Origin: Schoenoplectus triqueter
Lineage: Eukaryota > Streptophyta > Magnoliopsida > Poales > Cyperaceae
Length of the DNA stretch: 64,000 bases
NCBI GenBank assembly: GCA_964058805.1
Contig: CAXKVV010000246.1
Location: forward strand, 149,944 to 213,943
Reading direction: 5' to 3'
Shown: in pieces, positions 12,546 through 25,700 of the stretch
Layout of the letters: each line of letters opens with the position of its first letter
How positions within the stretch are numbered: the first letter of the stretch is position 1
The notes under the pieces: generated by a model
What the model was told of the DNA's origin: nothing
Databases searched by the model: none
What the model saw: the letters and a program-made list of their open reading frames with translations, nothing else
Translations under genes and position numbers: made by a program

Positions 12546-13529
12546 CCTTATTATTCGTTTTACTTTTTTCCAAAAAAAATGTATTTGTTTGAAATATCCT
12601 TATTATATACTAACGGTGGCGAAAACAATACTCTGTGTTTGAAAATTTATAAGTTCAAAATCTAAATGAAATTCCTTCATGAACATTTAAAATTGAGTAT
12701 TTTTGTCTGTCTCGTCTTTTGATTGTCCTTGATTTCTTTCTTTTGGAGATGGGATTTTCTTTATCCTACATTAATTTTACCATTTTTTTAAATACATGCC
12801 TTGAATATTTAGCTAGACACGTGTCCGAGGATTTAGACATCTTTGTATTGTTCATCATCAGTTTATGAAGCATATATTTAAACGCAAAATTTTACATTTC
12901 AGACATAATTCTGATATTCTCTTAGAAAGAAAATATACAATTAGATCACAACGATGCACTTATCTATTCCGAGATTATCTAGCCGAGTCTTCTACTATGT
13001 CTTGCACTACTTCAACAAGGACTGATTTGTAACTTCAGCTTTTCTTAAGGGAAATAAGGCAGAATGTTTTTGCTAAGTTTCTAGTTTTCTATATATGTTG
13101 CTCTCTGTTTGATTGACATCGACTCCGGAGAAAAATAAGAACACTAAAAGCAACGATGGTGCTTGAATACTTGATTAATTCTGATTAATTAATTAATTAA
13201 TTAATTACTTCTTGCGCAAGTTGCAGACATATGTAATTGATATTTTAGGCTCTTTAAACGAGGTTTAGATTAACAATTAATCTGGTCGGGAGCTTTCTTA
13301 ATTAACAAATACCTATTCACTAATGCAAATAGCAGTTATTCAAAGGATATCATCATTTATGATTTAAATTATATTCTCATTTCGCATACATGACAAGTGC
13401 ATAAATTAAAACCTGATGTTAATGTATCCATCAAAAAAGAATGTTTCTAGTATGCATCCAAATTATTTGGTACTTCCTCAATTGATACTGCACCTTCAAT
13501 TACAACCATTAATTTGAAAAAGTAAGATT

Positions 13530-14154
13530 GCCCGATAACAAATGTGTCAAAATCAAACTTGCAATAATACACCAGACACATTGAACCCATACAAATATGT
13601 CATAATTAAACTTCAAACATGCTAAATGTATGCAACACATACAATTGTGTCAAAATCAAACTTCACATATACCGAACATATGGAAAAATCATAAAAATTA
13701 TTCCAAAATAGAAGTCCAAACATATAAGCAAACTAATTATTACTCAACGATACTTCTTTTACTAATATGCTGAATATAAGAAAATTATTTAAATCATGCC
13801 CAAATATACATGTGAAAATTATATAAATATGTCAAATTAAACCTCAATAAGCTAAATACATGCAGCTCACACGAATATGTCAAAATTAAACTTCAAAGAT
13901 GCTTAACAATACTAAAAGCAAATAAAAATAATGATATATTGAAAATAATCATGTATTAATCCTCATGAATAAAACAAAAAAAATAACAAAGATATACTTT
14001 CATAAATTAAAAAAATGAATTAAGAAAAAAGTGGTAATAAATCAGTGATAATCATGCACCAATTTTGAAACATATTAACTTTAATGGATTCGATGTGAAT
14101 TAAAAAAGGGTGAAATAATACACCAATCTTTATATCTGATCTAACATAAAATGC

Positions 14155-14195
<41 letters not shown>

Positions 14196-15030
14196 AATAA
14201 TTAATTTCCTTGAACAAAATAAATTAATAAATTTAGTGCATCAATCTTTATAATTAACATAATTGTATATATAAAATCGTACAATAAACAAAATCATAAC
14301 GAAATGTGAGAATTAATCAAAACAAATGTGTCATAAACAAACTTGAAATATGCTAAATATATGCAAATCTTATAATTATGTCAAAAATGTTCCGCAAACA
14401 AGATAAATATATGCAATTCATATAAATATATCAAAAATCAAATTTGTAATATTCTAAACATTTAAAAATCATACAAATATGCAAAAAAAAAATAAACTTC
14501 AATAATGCTAAATATATGCAAACCATAAATGAGACAATACCATACTTGAAATATGCTAACTTATACGTACAAATCATACAATTTTGTCGAAATTAATCTG
14601 ATCTAAAGATGTTAAATATATGAAAATCCATACAAATGTGTCAAAACCATCTTGCAATATATCAAACGTATGAAAATCATACAAATATGTCATAATTGAA
14701 CTTCAATCATGCTAAACATTTGCAAATCGTACAAATGTGTCAAAATCAAAGTTCAAATATGCTAATTGAACTTATGTAAATCATACAATTATGTCAAATT
14801 ATTCTCCAAACATAATAGATAAAGCAAATCATACAAAAGTGTCAAAATCAAACTTACAATAATATACCAGACAGCGAAAACATACAAATATGTCAAAAGT
14901 AAACTTCAAACATGCGAAATGTATGCAAATTATTAATTAAATATATCAAAATCAAACTCCAAATGTTAAATATATGTAATAATGTAAATCATATAAAATA
15001 TATCAAAATCAAACTCCAGGATATCACTTT
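13530..15030. repeat. Degenerate minisatellite, unit roughly 60-65 bp
   Basis: The phrase ATACAAATATGTCAAAATCA, then AACTTCAAACATGCTAAATA and ATGCAAATC, recurs many times with substitutions and small gaps. It is most regular at 13540-13680, 13800-13900 and 14320-15020. A (TA)n run at 14156-14192 interrupts it. Short open frames such as 14912-15103 are by-products. Confidence 0.7.
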
Positions 15031-15377
15031 AGTGGTTATGATATTGGCTTTCTTCGGAAAGTTACCATCATCCACCAAAATGTCTGAAGATCTTTCAGAA
15101 TAATTTTTAGATCTTTTGCTTTATTTCTATGCTCCTGGGCTTTTTTTTTCTGGAATTACTCTTCTTCCGACTTATTTCGAGAGAAGGGTGGAGTACCAAA
15201 TAGCCTGTTACTAAAGTATTATTTTCAGAATTAAAGAAAAAAAGAATTCAAATGCTTAGTAATTTAATTTGAACCGTAGAATGTATATTGAAACGGAATG
15301 TATGTAAACAATTTTAAAATTTTGAATAATATACATCAGAAAAACTCCTAATAAACTAATATCTCGCATTATAAAGC

Positions 15378-15811
15378 TAGCCGACAAAATTGATCTGATC
15401 CGAACCGAACCCGATCCGATCCGACATGACCCAAAGATAAATGGGTCGGATATGAGTTTAATTTTTTTGATCCGAATTGGATTGGGTCAGGTTCGGGTTA
15501 ACCCGACCCGATCTGATTAATTATATTTTTTAAAGTAATTTTATGATTTAGTACTAATTAAAGTTTAAATATATACTAATTATACACTAATTAAGATGAA
15601 TTAAAAATGAATTAATATTTTATTGCTTAAAATTATATAAAATAATTAATAAATATTTAATTATTTTACATGGGTCGGGTCGGATCAATCCGTGAACCCG
15701 ACCCGACCCGAATTTAATCAGATTGGATTCAGATCAGATCAAGAAAAATAATAAAATAATATGATCCGACCTGAACCCGACCCGATCCGATCCGACCCAT
15801 TAACACCCCTA
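15378..15811. mobile_element. hAT-like MITE with CCGATCCGA termini
   Basis: The right end is TTAACACCCCTA (inverse TAGGGGTGTTAA, a common hAT-MITE end). Both termini are packed with inverted GATCCGAACC/GGGTCGGATC motifs. The left border near CTAGCCGACAAAATTGATC is less certain and I did not find a clean 8-bp duplication. Confidence 0.6.
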
Positions 15812-16351
15812 GACAAACTTGACCCGATTGTTAATTGTTGGAATTTAAAAAATAAATAAATAACAACTTGACAATCAACCGTCTTCCCTTGTTTTTTCTT
15901 TCCTAAAGAAAAGTTGGAGTCAGACAGATAGTAGGATGTTTCTGGTCATTTAAAGGTTAAAGGAAATATCAAAAATATGATAAATTATTTAATTGTTACA
16001 CCTGCTATCATGATACGTTCTAAATAGATGCTTCAACGAGTATGCACGGTACGTACAGACCTAATAAGGACGTTTATGTATCCATTTAATAATAGTTATA
16101 CATGTGTTGTATCCTTATCCTTTCAGTATTAAATAGTGTATATATGTGTGTGTGTGTACGGTCGTCGATCGTACTTTGTCTAATTTATATATTAAGATTA
16201 ATATTCTAACGAACGAATAATGAATAATATATAAAATATTTTGTAGATCAATCTTTGTCACGAGTAATTAATTAAATTAGATTACATATAATGAATTCTC
16301 ATTATTATATAAATATATTATGTATTCATACAAAAAGAAATATTCATACGT

Positions 16352-16640
16352 CACTACACCACAAATAGGTTTTTACAGTGGTTAATTCCCCCAGTTAGCA
16401 GCGGTTGTACAGTCATTGTTATTGGGAGCGCTGCAAAGTTTAACAGCGGTTTTGTTGAAAACCGCTGTAAATTATTTACAGCGATTCTTATATAACAACC
16501 GCTGCCAAATACCATTTACAGCGGTTTTTAACTAAAAACCGCTGTAAACATCACATTTTACAGCGGTTTTTACCTTAAAAATCGCTGTAAAATTATTTTT
16601 GCAGCGGTTTCTTCGTAAAAACCGCTGTAAAAATAATTTG
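16352..16640 (+). mobile_element. CACTA-like left end with an ACAGCGGTTTT subterminal array
   Basis: It begins CACTACACCACAAATAGG. At least nine copies of ACAGCGGTTTTT or its inverse AAAAACCGCTGTAAA follow as back-to-back pairs. Arrays of this type are binding regions for CACTA transposases in known elements. I cannot find a matching right end, so this may be truncated or simply longer than I can resolve. Confidence 0.6.
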
Positions 16641-16649
16641 TTTTTTTTA

Positions 16650-19360
16650 AACTGTTCTTTTTATTTCTGTGACTAGTCCATATGTACTAGCCATATATAA
16701 TATTTTCATCACATGTATTTTCACAAAAACGCGTTTTTTTTTCTGTGCATTATCCTATAACATAATGGATACAAATGGCGCTTCCCATAACCTTATAATT
16801 GTTAAACCAATGAAATATCTTTCTTATATTTACTTTAACTTCTTCAGTAATACGAAAACAATATTTATCAATATTCGTCTAAATTATCGGAAACAATATC
16901 AAGAGCGCAAACTGATAAAAATACTGTGTTGACATTTTTTTGAGAAAAAGATGGAGGTCAAGCCTCACAACTTTTATAGATAAAAATAACACCCACGGTG
17001 TTGTTTGTTTCAAAAGGAAAAAAAAAAGGAAAAAGAAAAACGAAAAGGTTACTGTGAAGAAATTACAGTACTGTTATTACTATGGGACCAATAATTTATT
17101 TACATGTCTTCAAGGGGAAACCAATAAATCGGGTAGAGAGTCGTCTATCATCAGAAATTCCAGGAGCAGAATTTTTGGTTGTAATTGTATTGCTGAAAAA
17201 TGAGGTACCTTTGTCCAAACCACATTTTATTTTTTGTGAAATTAATCCAACTGCAGATTAGATATTGTTTTCAATTCAGCCACTTAAATGGACTTCAAAT
17301 ACGATGCAAAAGGAAGTCAGACAACATGTTAAATAAGATTGCCATTGTTGTCCAATATCAATTATGGATAGACTCAAAATTCCTTTAATTAATATATTTT
17401 GAATTAGTTACCGTATTAAAAGTTCAAAACTATTTTAGTATGAAGGATTTGAATTCTATATATTTATTGTTTTATTTATTAGTGCAACTTCCAACAAAAC
17501 TATGATTATTTTTCGGATTCCATTCTGTTTTTGAAAAAAAAAGTATAAATGATCACAAAGTATGCAGGATTTGTAGTAAGAATTAATTTTATACATCGAA
17601 TAAGTATGAATACCCCATATATTTAGGGTGGAGATGCTAGAACAATCATTTATTTTCTTGACAACTAACTTCATATAAATTCATAAAAAAATTAAAAATT
17701 TGAAAAAAATAAATATAAACATATTCTTAAACTTGTGAATCGATTGTGTCAAGTTTTATGTTTTTGATGAAATATATATAATTTTAACTATGCTTATTCA
17801 ATAATTTTTCCATTAATTACAAATTTTGTCAAGAATTTATGATGGATCGAGTGATTCAAAATGTCCTACGAAATTGACATGCCTTGGAGACTTGAAGTTC
17901 AATAACTTTTTAGAATCAATAAAGGAATTGACAACACAATTACATGTTTACAACAGATCCCATAAAGCATCCAGTGCTCCGAGCAAGAAATCTTGTACTT
18001 ATTTTTTAAGTAGTTGTTTTCAATTTTTAAAACTCAGCATAAAAAATAATAATAAAATATTTAATATTTATAAATTATTTTAAAATTTTGAAAAGAGCAA
18101 TTTAGAAAACTCGAAACATCTCAAATTTTTGTAACCCATAAGATTTCAATATGAAGAATTTAATGAGATTGAAAAATCAAAATTTGAAGATCATTTGATA
18201 TATTTTTTTTAGCTAAGCTCACGGTAGATTTACTCTCTATATATACATGATCGTGGAATGCAAAATTTGCTAAATATATAAATAATGTTGAAAATAAAAA
18301 GTTAAAAGAGAACATTAGGGAGAACATTTGAGACGGAGTCATGATAAATTAAAAAAAATTCTAAAAATTAATATCTTTTCACAACTCGGAACAAATTTAT
18401 ATGTCAAGAAACTGGGGCGTGCTGCGTGCATATACCCAAACTCCAAATAAAATTAAATACAGGTTTGGTACTAGTCCGTACAAAATTGCAGCTTTTCGAT
18501 CGTCAAAAACGACTCGAAACTCGATTGGTTACTTCAGTTTGAAATTTTATTATAAAACTAATTTTATGAAGTGATAGAATTGGATAACGTGAGACAAATT
18601 TTCAATCCAGATCATTGTTTATTGTCTTCTTTTGTAGATACTACAGTGATAAGGTGAAGTTTCTTCCGAGATTACGTACTTCTTTTAAGAATTATTTAGT
18701 AATATCATTACTTGGAAACTTGGAATCCAGTGAATGGATTAACCTGGTCAAATTGATAATTTTATAATTGCGCAATTTTTTTATATTTAGCTAATGCTAT
18801 GAGTTGGCATTCAGTAAATGGATTACCTGATATATGATTGATAATATTAGAATTACGCATTTTTTTTATTGACTTGGGATCAAATTAGTGAAGCAACTTG
18901 ATAGGATTGACATATTTTCAAAGAAAATAAACTTGATAGGATTAATAGTCTCAATATTATTTGGTGTTAACCGAACAATTCAAATATGATCAATCGGTAA
19001 TGCTACGTTTCCATACTTATGAAAGCTGAAAAGTAATGAAAGTTGTTTCGAGTCTTGTTGATCAGTACAAAAAATTACAACAATCCACATAAAAAATGCT
19101 ACGTTTCTCAAATTACATGTTTATCAAAATAATTTCTCAAGTTACATGAAATATACACTCGTTATTGAGTTCACTCGTCCTTAATATACAGATCCCGACC
19201 AAAAATAAAAGATGTAACACTCATGAATTTATTATTCATAATCTTTGTTAACACAAAAATAACTAAATTTTTAGCATTTTAGAACAAAATTTGAAGCAAT
19301 GAAAAACACATAAAAGATCATGGCATCCTCAATTAATATAACAAAAATTACTTATAAATT
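16650..19360. other. Intergenic, no gene seen
   Basis: Short open frames here have no recognisable domains. About 17660-17800 resembles the AT-rich MITE family, and 18010-18200 shares phrases with the foldback at 35040-35400. Nothing else is supportable. Confidence 0.5.
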
Positions 19361-19884
19361 TTGTTTTAAAAATAAATTATCTTCAGCCTGGGTGATTTGT
19401 ATTTTCCCCAAGGAAACAATGCATTTTGTGCTCTGTTGAAAGCATAAACCCATACCCAAACTAAGCCATCATTGTGCTCTGTTGAAAATATAAACCCATG
19501 TCCTAAATGGTGAGGAAGGCGACGTAATTGTCTTGAATTAGATAGATCATCGATCAATAACTTGAATGTATATACGCTACAATCTAGCCAAAGTTAAGAG
19601 GTAACATAAGAAAGCAAGCGGATAAACACAACATTAGTTACAAGTTATAAGACTGAAGCAATCTTAAAACAGACCAGAACAAAATAATATTTTAATACAT
19701 CCAAACAAACTGATTAGTTAATTAAAAGATTAGAAACAAGACAACTCCACACGATGCTCCTCGAAATGAATTGCTAGACCACAGTCAGTTCTCAGTATGT
19801 ATCATAACAGAAGAACCATCCCAGAATAAATTCCAGAGCCAATGTTTCCACCAAAAATTAACTTGGGAATGTCTTTGTTGCTCT

Positions 19885-19934
19885 TTAAACAGTTCCATCA
19901 AGGCTAGACTCCTTTTTCTCCATTTCAACATCAT
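19885..19934 (-). CDS. Candidate 34th exon of the ACA-like gene (alternative C-terminus)
   Basis: On the minus strand a pyrimidine-rich tract ends in a strong acceptor, TGTGTAG|ATGATG, at 19935/19934. The last annotated exon contains a possible donor, AAAAAAG|GTTAAT, at 20426/20425. Splicing the two keeps the frame and replaces the final glycine and stop by DDVEMEKKESSLDGTV and a stop at 19885. The protein would then be 1073 residues, close to Arabidopsis ACA8 as I recall it. A 16-codon open frame alone is weak evidence, so the shorter form may be the real one or both may occur. Confidence 0.45.
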
Positions 19935-20420
19935 CTACACACAGAGAACACGAGATGTTAGAAATCTATAACAAATATAACATCAATTTGTCAGTAACCC
20001 CTACTAATGCTGCTTAAAGCATTTCCAAACATCACTCTATTCAGTTCAAAGACATCCAAAGGACCAGTGTGAGCACCTTTCCATGGAAGAAAAGGTAGTT
20101 ATTGACACTGTTATTCTAAGTTTATTTGGAAAGCAAATGAAATTGAAATCTACAACCACAAAACAACAATTGTGGTATGCTAATAATCACTTGGCCAAAT
20201 TTCGCCCCAGGTTCACTGACAAAGGCTATTGCTGCACATCATCCCCTTCCATGTGTGGAAACCATTTACATTATTAAAGTTTGTCTAGCACTTGTCCAAA
20301 CTGTACGGGGTTCACACGTGGTGAAATGGGATGGAGCAAGCTTGGGGAAATTGGCCCAGAAAAGCAAAATCCATTCCCCAAAAATTTAAGGGTTTTTTCA
20401 AGTCCAAGGTAGAAAGCTAA

Positions 20421-22712
20421 TTAACCTTTTTTCTTAAGAAAGCAAGAACATAATAGTTCTCCAAGCGGTTTCTTTGGGACTGGAATCAGCTTACCAACAA
20501 CCGCCAAAAGCCAACTATTAGAAAACAAAGTAAAAAAGATAAACGTTAAAGAAACTATCCATAGAATGTCTTCATCATCAAGACAAGAACAATTTACAAC
20601 TAATATACATCTTGGCAAAGATCATCTCACAGTGACGTAAAGGAACTATGCCTTCACTGGAATTATACAATCATAACTGTAATTCTGTAATATGCTGAGG
20701 GGTGCTTTAGCAGCAATTTCCTGGTATACAATAAGATATCGACATGTATAGGTCTTCTAAGTATATATTACCTTTCATGGTCTTTGCATTTTAGATTACA
20801 ACTAATGAAAGAAAGGAAGTCTATGCACATAAACACACATACACACACACAAACACATACCTGCAGAAGGCAATACCAAGAGAAACCAACCAAAGCTTCC
20901 AGTTCAGTCTCACTGTCGATGTGAATTTCCCAAGAAATTCAATAATAATAATCTTCAGTGAAAAGAGAACAAGAATTGTTAGTACAGGAATTCCAAGGGA
21001 GAATACTACACCAATGCGTAGGACAAGTACATATCATTATAGTACCTGAAGAACGACTGTTATCCCCACAATACCAATGAAGAGACGGTTTCGCATAATC
21101 CCCTCAAAAATATTCAATTCCTCTGGCTTCCGGGAGTTGAACTCATTGAACACCTAGCAATGAGAGAGATCTTATTATCTTTCATCTGTACTTGTAACGG
21201 ACATTTAAAAATTTTGTAAGGATAAAAGTATAACAGAACATACTTGACAAAAGACAAAAGTATTGAAAATGAACGTGTTCTTCACTTTCTCAGCATGTTC
21301 TGCATTGTCATTCTCCAATCCAAGAATGCTTCTGCCTCTAAAATTGAGTGTGAGAAGCACAGCAATTTGAAACAGTGCCTGATATTAATAAAAAAATACT
21401 CAGCAAAAAGATCATGCTAGACCACATTTTTTTTGGAAATTAAAAAACTGTCTCGTTATTGGAGATGCAATAAAAATTTACCTGTACAATCAAGTTCCTC
21501 CACATGATATTTGTTACCAGAGGCTCCCTGTGAGAAAATACAATGAAACACATTAGAAATAGAAGTACTATAAAGATCTTCAATCAGAAAACTGGAACCT
21601 ATCGCCTTATATATGGCATATGGATATGGCAAATACCACATACCATCTGAAAATAATAAAAGGACAAAAACAACCTCTGAACCTATCTTAGTTTGTCTAT
21701 GTGAAATGAAATATATTAAATAATTCATGGAGGGAAATGTGATATGCATAACCTTTATAAGAAGACATCTATCTAGAAATGTCACATGATCATGGCACAT
21801 GCTATATAAACCGTAGTACATGAAATTCCTCCAATCCATACAGAATGATAAATGGGGTCGCAATCCATTACAATTGTTTTTCAAATTTCATGCAGCTTAA
21901 GTGTTATCTATTCCATTTAAGAGCATAAAATTGGACCTACAAATTTCATGCAATTTTGATAGTTTTTTATGGAATATCAAATGATACTTGAATTGTATGA
22001 AACTAAAAACACAATCAATCAATAAGTTTAAGAATGTCTTAAAATATTTTAAGATTTTTTTTTATTTATTTGAAAAAACTATTGACAAGTTTGTCAAGTT
22101 AACCAGTGTCAATGGATTCTCGCCCACCTAAAAAGTAAATCAGTACATGTAACAAATAGATAAACAAACCTGCGACCAACAGGAGGTCGGTTCATGAGAC
22201 TGTCAGTAGGAGGCTCGGTTGCCAAAGCAAGAGCTCCAAGTGTGTCCATTATCAAATTAACCCAGAGCAGCTATTGAAAGTTAAAACACAACTATGTTAT
22301 AAATGGAAATCAAACATGGAAAATGTTGAATTAAAAAACCTAGTTACCAAAACATGTTGGAATCTGGAGCTAGTTTTCAATCAACCTGAACGGCATTTAA
22401 TGGGACATTGCCAGTTGCAACAGCTGCCACGACATTTATCACAAGAGCTGCCACATTTACAGTCAGTTGAAACTGAATGAACTTCTGGATATTTGCATAT
22501 ACAGAACGGCCCCATCTCACCACCTAAACATTTTACATAAGCCATAAGCTAACATCAATTATGATTATACCAAAGGGCTAATTATTACTAGAGATCACTG
22601 TACAAAGACTCACTCTAACAACTGATGCGAAGTTATCATCAAGGATTATAATGTCAGAGCTCTCTTTTGCTACCTCTGTTCCTTGAATGCCCATTGAGAG
22701 CCCAATATCAGC
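20421..22712 (-). other. ACA-like gene, exons 26-33: M5-M10 and C-terminus (residues 789-1058)
   Basis: Exons are 22614-22712, 22386-22523, 22170-22270, 21482-21527, 21244-21378, 21046-21153, 20861-20952 and 20421-20514. Exon 27 gives M5, and exon 28 gives M6 with [10 protein letters not shown]. Exon 31 gives [14 protein letters not shown], and exon 33 ends [18 protein letters not shown] and a lysine-rich tail. The usual tryptophan-proline at ISWPLA is SWLLA here. Confidence 0.92.
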
Positions 22713-25700
22713 CTAAAAGAAGAAAAAGGCTATTAGAAGATTCATAATTTATTGAAGAATACATAGGTTCCCAATTCACCCTTTTCAACCTCATGTAAAG
22801 CTGGGGCATCATTGGTTCCGTCTCCAGTTACAGCAACAACATGGCCTCTGCTTCTAAGAGCTTTCACCAGAAGTAATTTGTCATTTGGCGATGACCGACC
22901 CATTACCTAAAGAATGTTCATAATGAGAAAAGTTATTCATTTTGTATGTTTCCTTGGTACAGGAAAACATTTAATAAAATTAGTGCATGTCTACTTGTCT
23001 TCTAAATGGAAGAAAAAAAAATGCTCTGCTACTTAACCCAAGAAACCTGTCTTTCATTATGATTTTTAAAAAAGAAACAGTGAGGAAGAAGAGCTAATCT
23101 GAGCAACATTAGAAAATTTCCAATATTTCCTATGTACAGTAAGCATAGCTAACACCTGTTGTTTCACAAAATTATACATTGGTATCTTGACATTAGTAGG
23201 GGCATATATGACCATAATTAAAATTTACATTTCATCTATTATTAATTTATCCTCTTTTGATTTTTTTCCAAATGAATAACTCCTAGAAATAAATTGTACA
23301 GAATAAGTAATTGTACATACAGATATTTTCTCAGCAACTTCCTCTCTCTCTGCATCAGAGAGAGTGCGAAAAGATCTGCCTTCTATAATGGTTGGCTCAG
23401 TCGCCTCAGGATCAGTGAGAATCCCACATTCCAAGGCGATAGCTTTGGCTGTTTTGAGATTGTCTCCAGTGACCATGCGCACCTGTTTTTTATATGACAA
23501 ACCAGTTCTGATTTAGTTACAAATAATTGACATTTAGTTAGTTTTTTGAGTTGTTCTCTTACCTTCACTCCAGCTCGGAAACAAAGCTGAACAGCATCTT
23601 TAACTCCAGGACGGCATGGATCCTAGAAAAATTATAAGTTAACAATGATTAAACAATGAAATGGTAGTCTCTCACTTACACACATACCAGATAATCCTCA
23701 CATTCAATTTACTTAAAAACAATGTAGCCAAATCACTCTTAGGTTCTTGTTTATTTAAAGTTCAATAGATTGTAATGAGTGTGACTTCAGCAGTCATGAT
23801 AAATTATTGCAATGACAAGGGACGAGTATTACAGAGATTCAATTTTATAGTTGCATACTACACAATGATACAAGACAAGGTATTAAAGGCTTTGTTGTTG
23901 TTGTTGTATACTACACAATGATACACAAAATAATGGCATTTCTGCTGGGGAGAAGTAGACGACTCTGAACTTCAGAAAAGTTGATCCACTCCAAGCACTT
24001 TGTAAACCATCAGAATTTAGTAATTATTACCTTTATACCAATTATACCAAGAAGCGCCAGTTCATTCTCAGGTATGGTCCAATCAGACCTCTCATCTTCT
24101 TTTGGCACTTTTTCAATTTCGAAGGGCCTATATGCAAAAGCAACACATCTGAGGCTAGCTGCTGCCATTTCTTCAATCATCTTCTTGAACTCTTCCATCT
24201 AAACTTTGACCATCCATCAGTTAACTTACAAAGTACAAGTAATAACTTTCACTTAGATACAGTATATCAGATAGCGGAGCTGTAAAAGTGAGGTTTGCTT
24301 GACCTTGTCAAGTGTCATAGGCTGTGGGGAGCCACTAGAATCGAGCCAACTTGTACAACAAGAGAGAACAATTTCAGCTGCACCTTTCCAGTGCAAACAC
24401 ACCTCTGAACCTCCCTGCATTGACAAACAAAGAAGGTCTATGTAGAAACTCTCATAGTACAAACTACAAACCTATAGATTAGTCTGGCAATATACATGTT
24501 AATTTAGTAAGACTAAGGTAGAATATTTAAAGTGTGTATAACTGAAAATTGATAACACTGGACAGTTATGTGATGACCAACAACAGAACTTAAAAAGAAA
24601 TGAAGTTGTTCAACCAGATATTAAGTACTCTGTTAAGAAAATAGTTCATTATTCCTTGAAAAAAATTCAAAACTTTAGTGTCACATTTATGGACAGACAA
24701 GGTATCCAACCGTATACTCACTAGAGCTTTTTTTTCCCGAGCCTCGACAATTAAAGCAACTGGTACAGCAGCATTAAATAAAGATGTATAAGCACTGCAT
24801 ACCTCACACAATTTTTATCTATTTGGATCGGGGTCTTTGATCTTTATGATTTCAGATTTTTTTCATTTCTAGCCTTCCCCAATTTATTTGGGATTAAAGG
24901 CTTTGTTGTTGTAGTTGTTGTTGTTGTTATGAATAATGGAGGGAACTCAAGAAGATCTGATTACCACATGAACAGCAACCCCACCACGCTTTTTCTCAGA
25001 GTTGAAAGGGAAGACATGTAGGATTGATGATTTTGCCCTTGCTTCATTGAATATCATCCCAAGCTATGTCAAACAATTTAAAAAAAAATACAATACAATG
25101 ATGAGCACACTCTTGCCTCTAGAATAAGATGGTGATTTTTTAGGTTCTTTTTTCATTCATCTTATATAATGTTAAATTTAATTTTATGATTTTCTAATTC
25201 TATTAATTTCTTTACCTGTAGACCCCAAGAAAGAATTGCCTCTAGAATAAGATGGTGATTTTTTTAGGTTATTTTTCCATTCATCTTATATAATGTTAAA
25301 TTTAGTTTCACGATTTTCTAATTCTATTAACATCTTTACCTGTAGACCCCAAGAAAGAATTGCCTTCTCTGTGGGAGACCCAGTTACCTCTATTTCTTTT
25401 CCATCCTGTCAAGCAAGCCAGCAACTTATAAGTACATTGTATTATCTACTTCCATGAAATCTGGAAAAGTGTACACAAAATCATCAATGTTTTAAGGGTG
25501 AAATGTTTCTTAAATGATCAGCATTTTAGTTCATTATATTCTTTTTATAAGAAGCTGCTCATGAAAATAACCCTTTTATCTTATCATAATCTACAACAAC
25601 AACAACAACATTACTATTATTGTTAGTACTATTATTATTATCATATTATCATCATCATTATTGTCATTATTATCATTATCATTATTATTTTTTTATTATT

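Noticed and set aside
13530..15030. CRISPR-like array
   Set aside because: The units diverge, there are no constant-length unique spacers, and the window is plant nuclear DNA.
21456..21884. 142-codon open frame on the minus strand
   Set aside because: It overlaps exon 29 in another frame and mostly covers intron sequence; no domain is visible.
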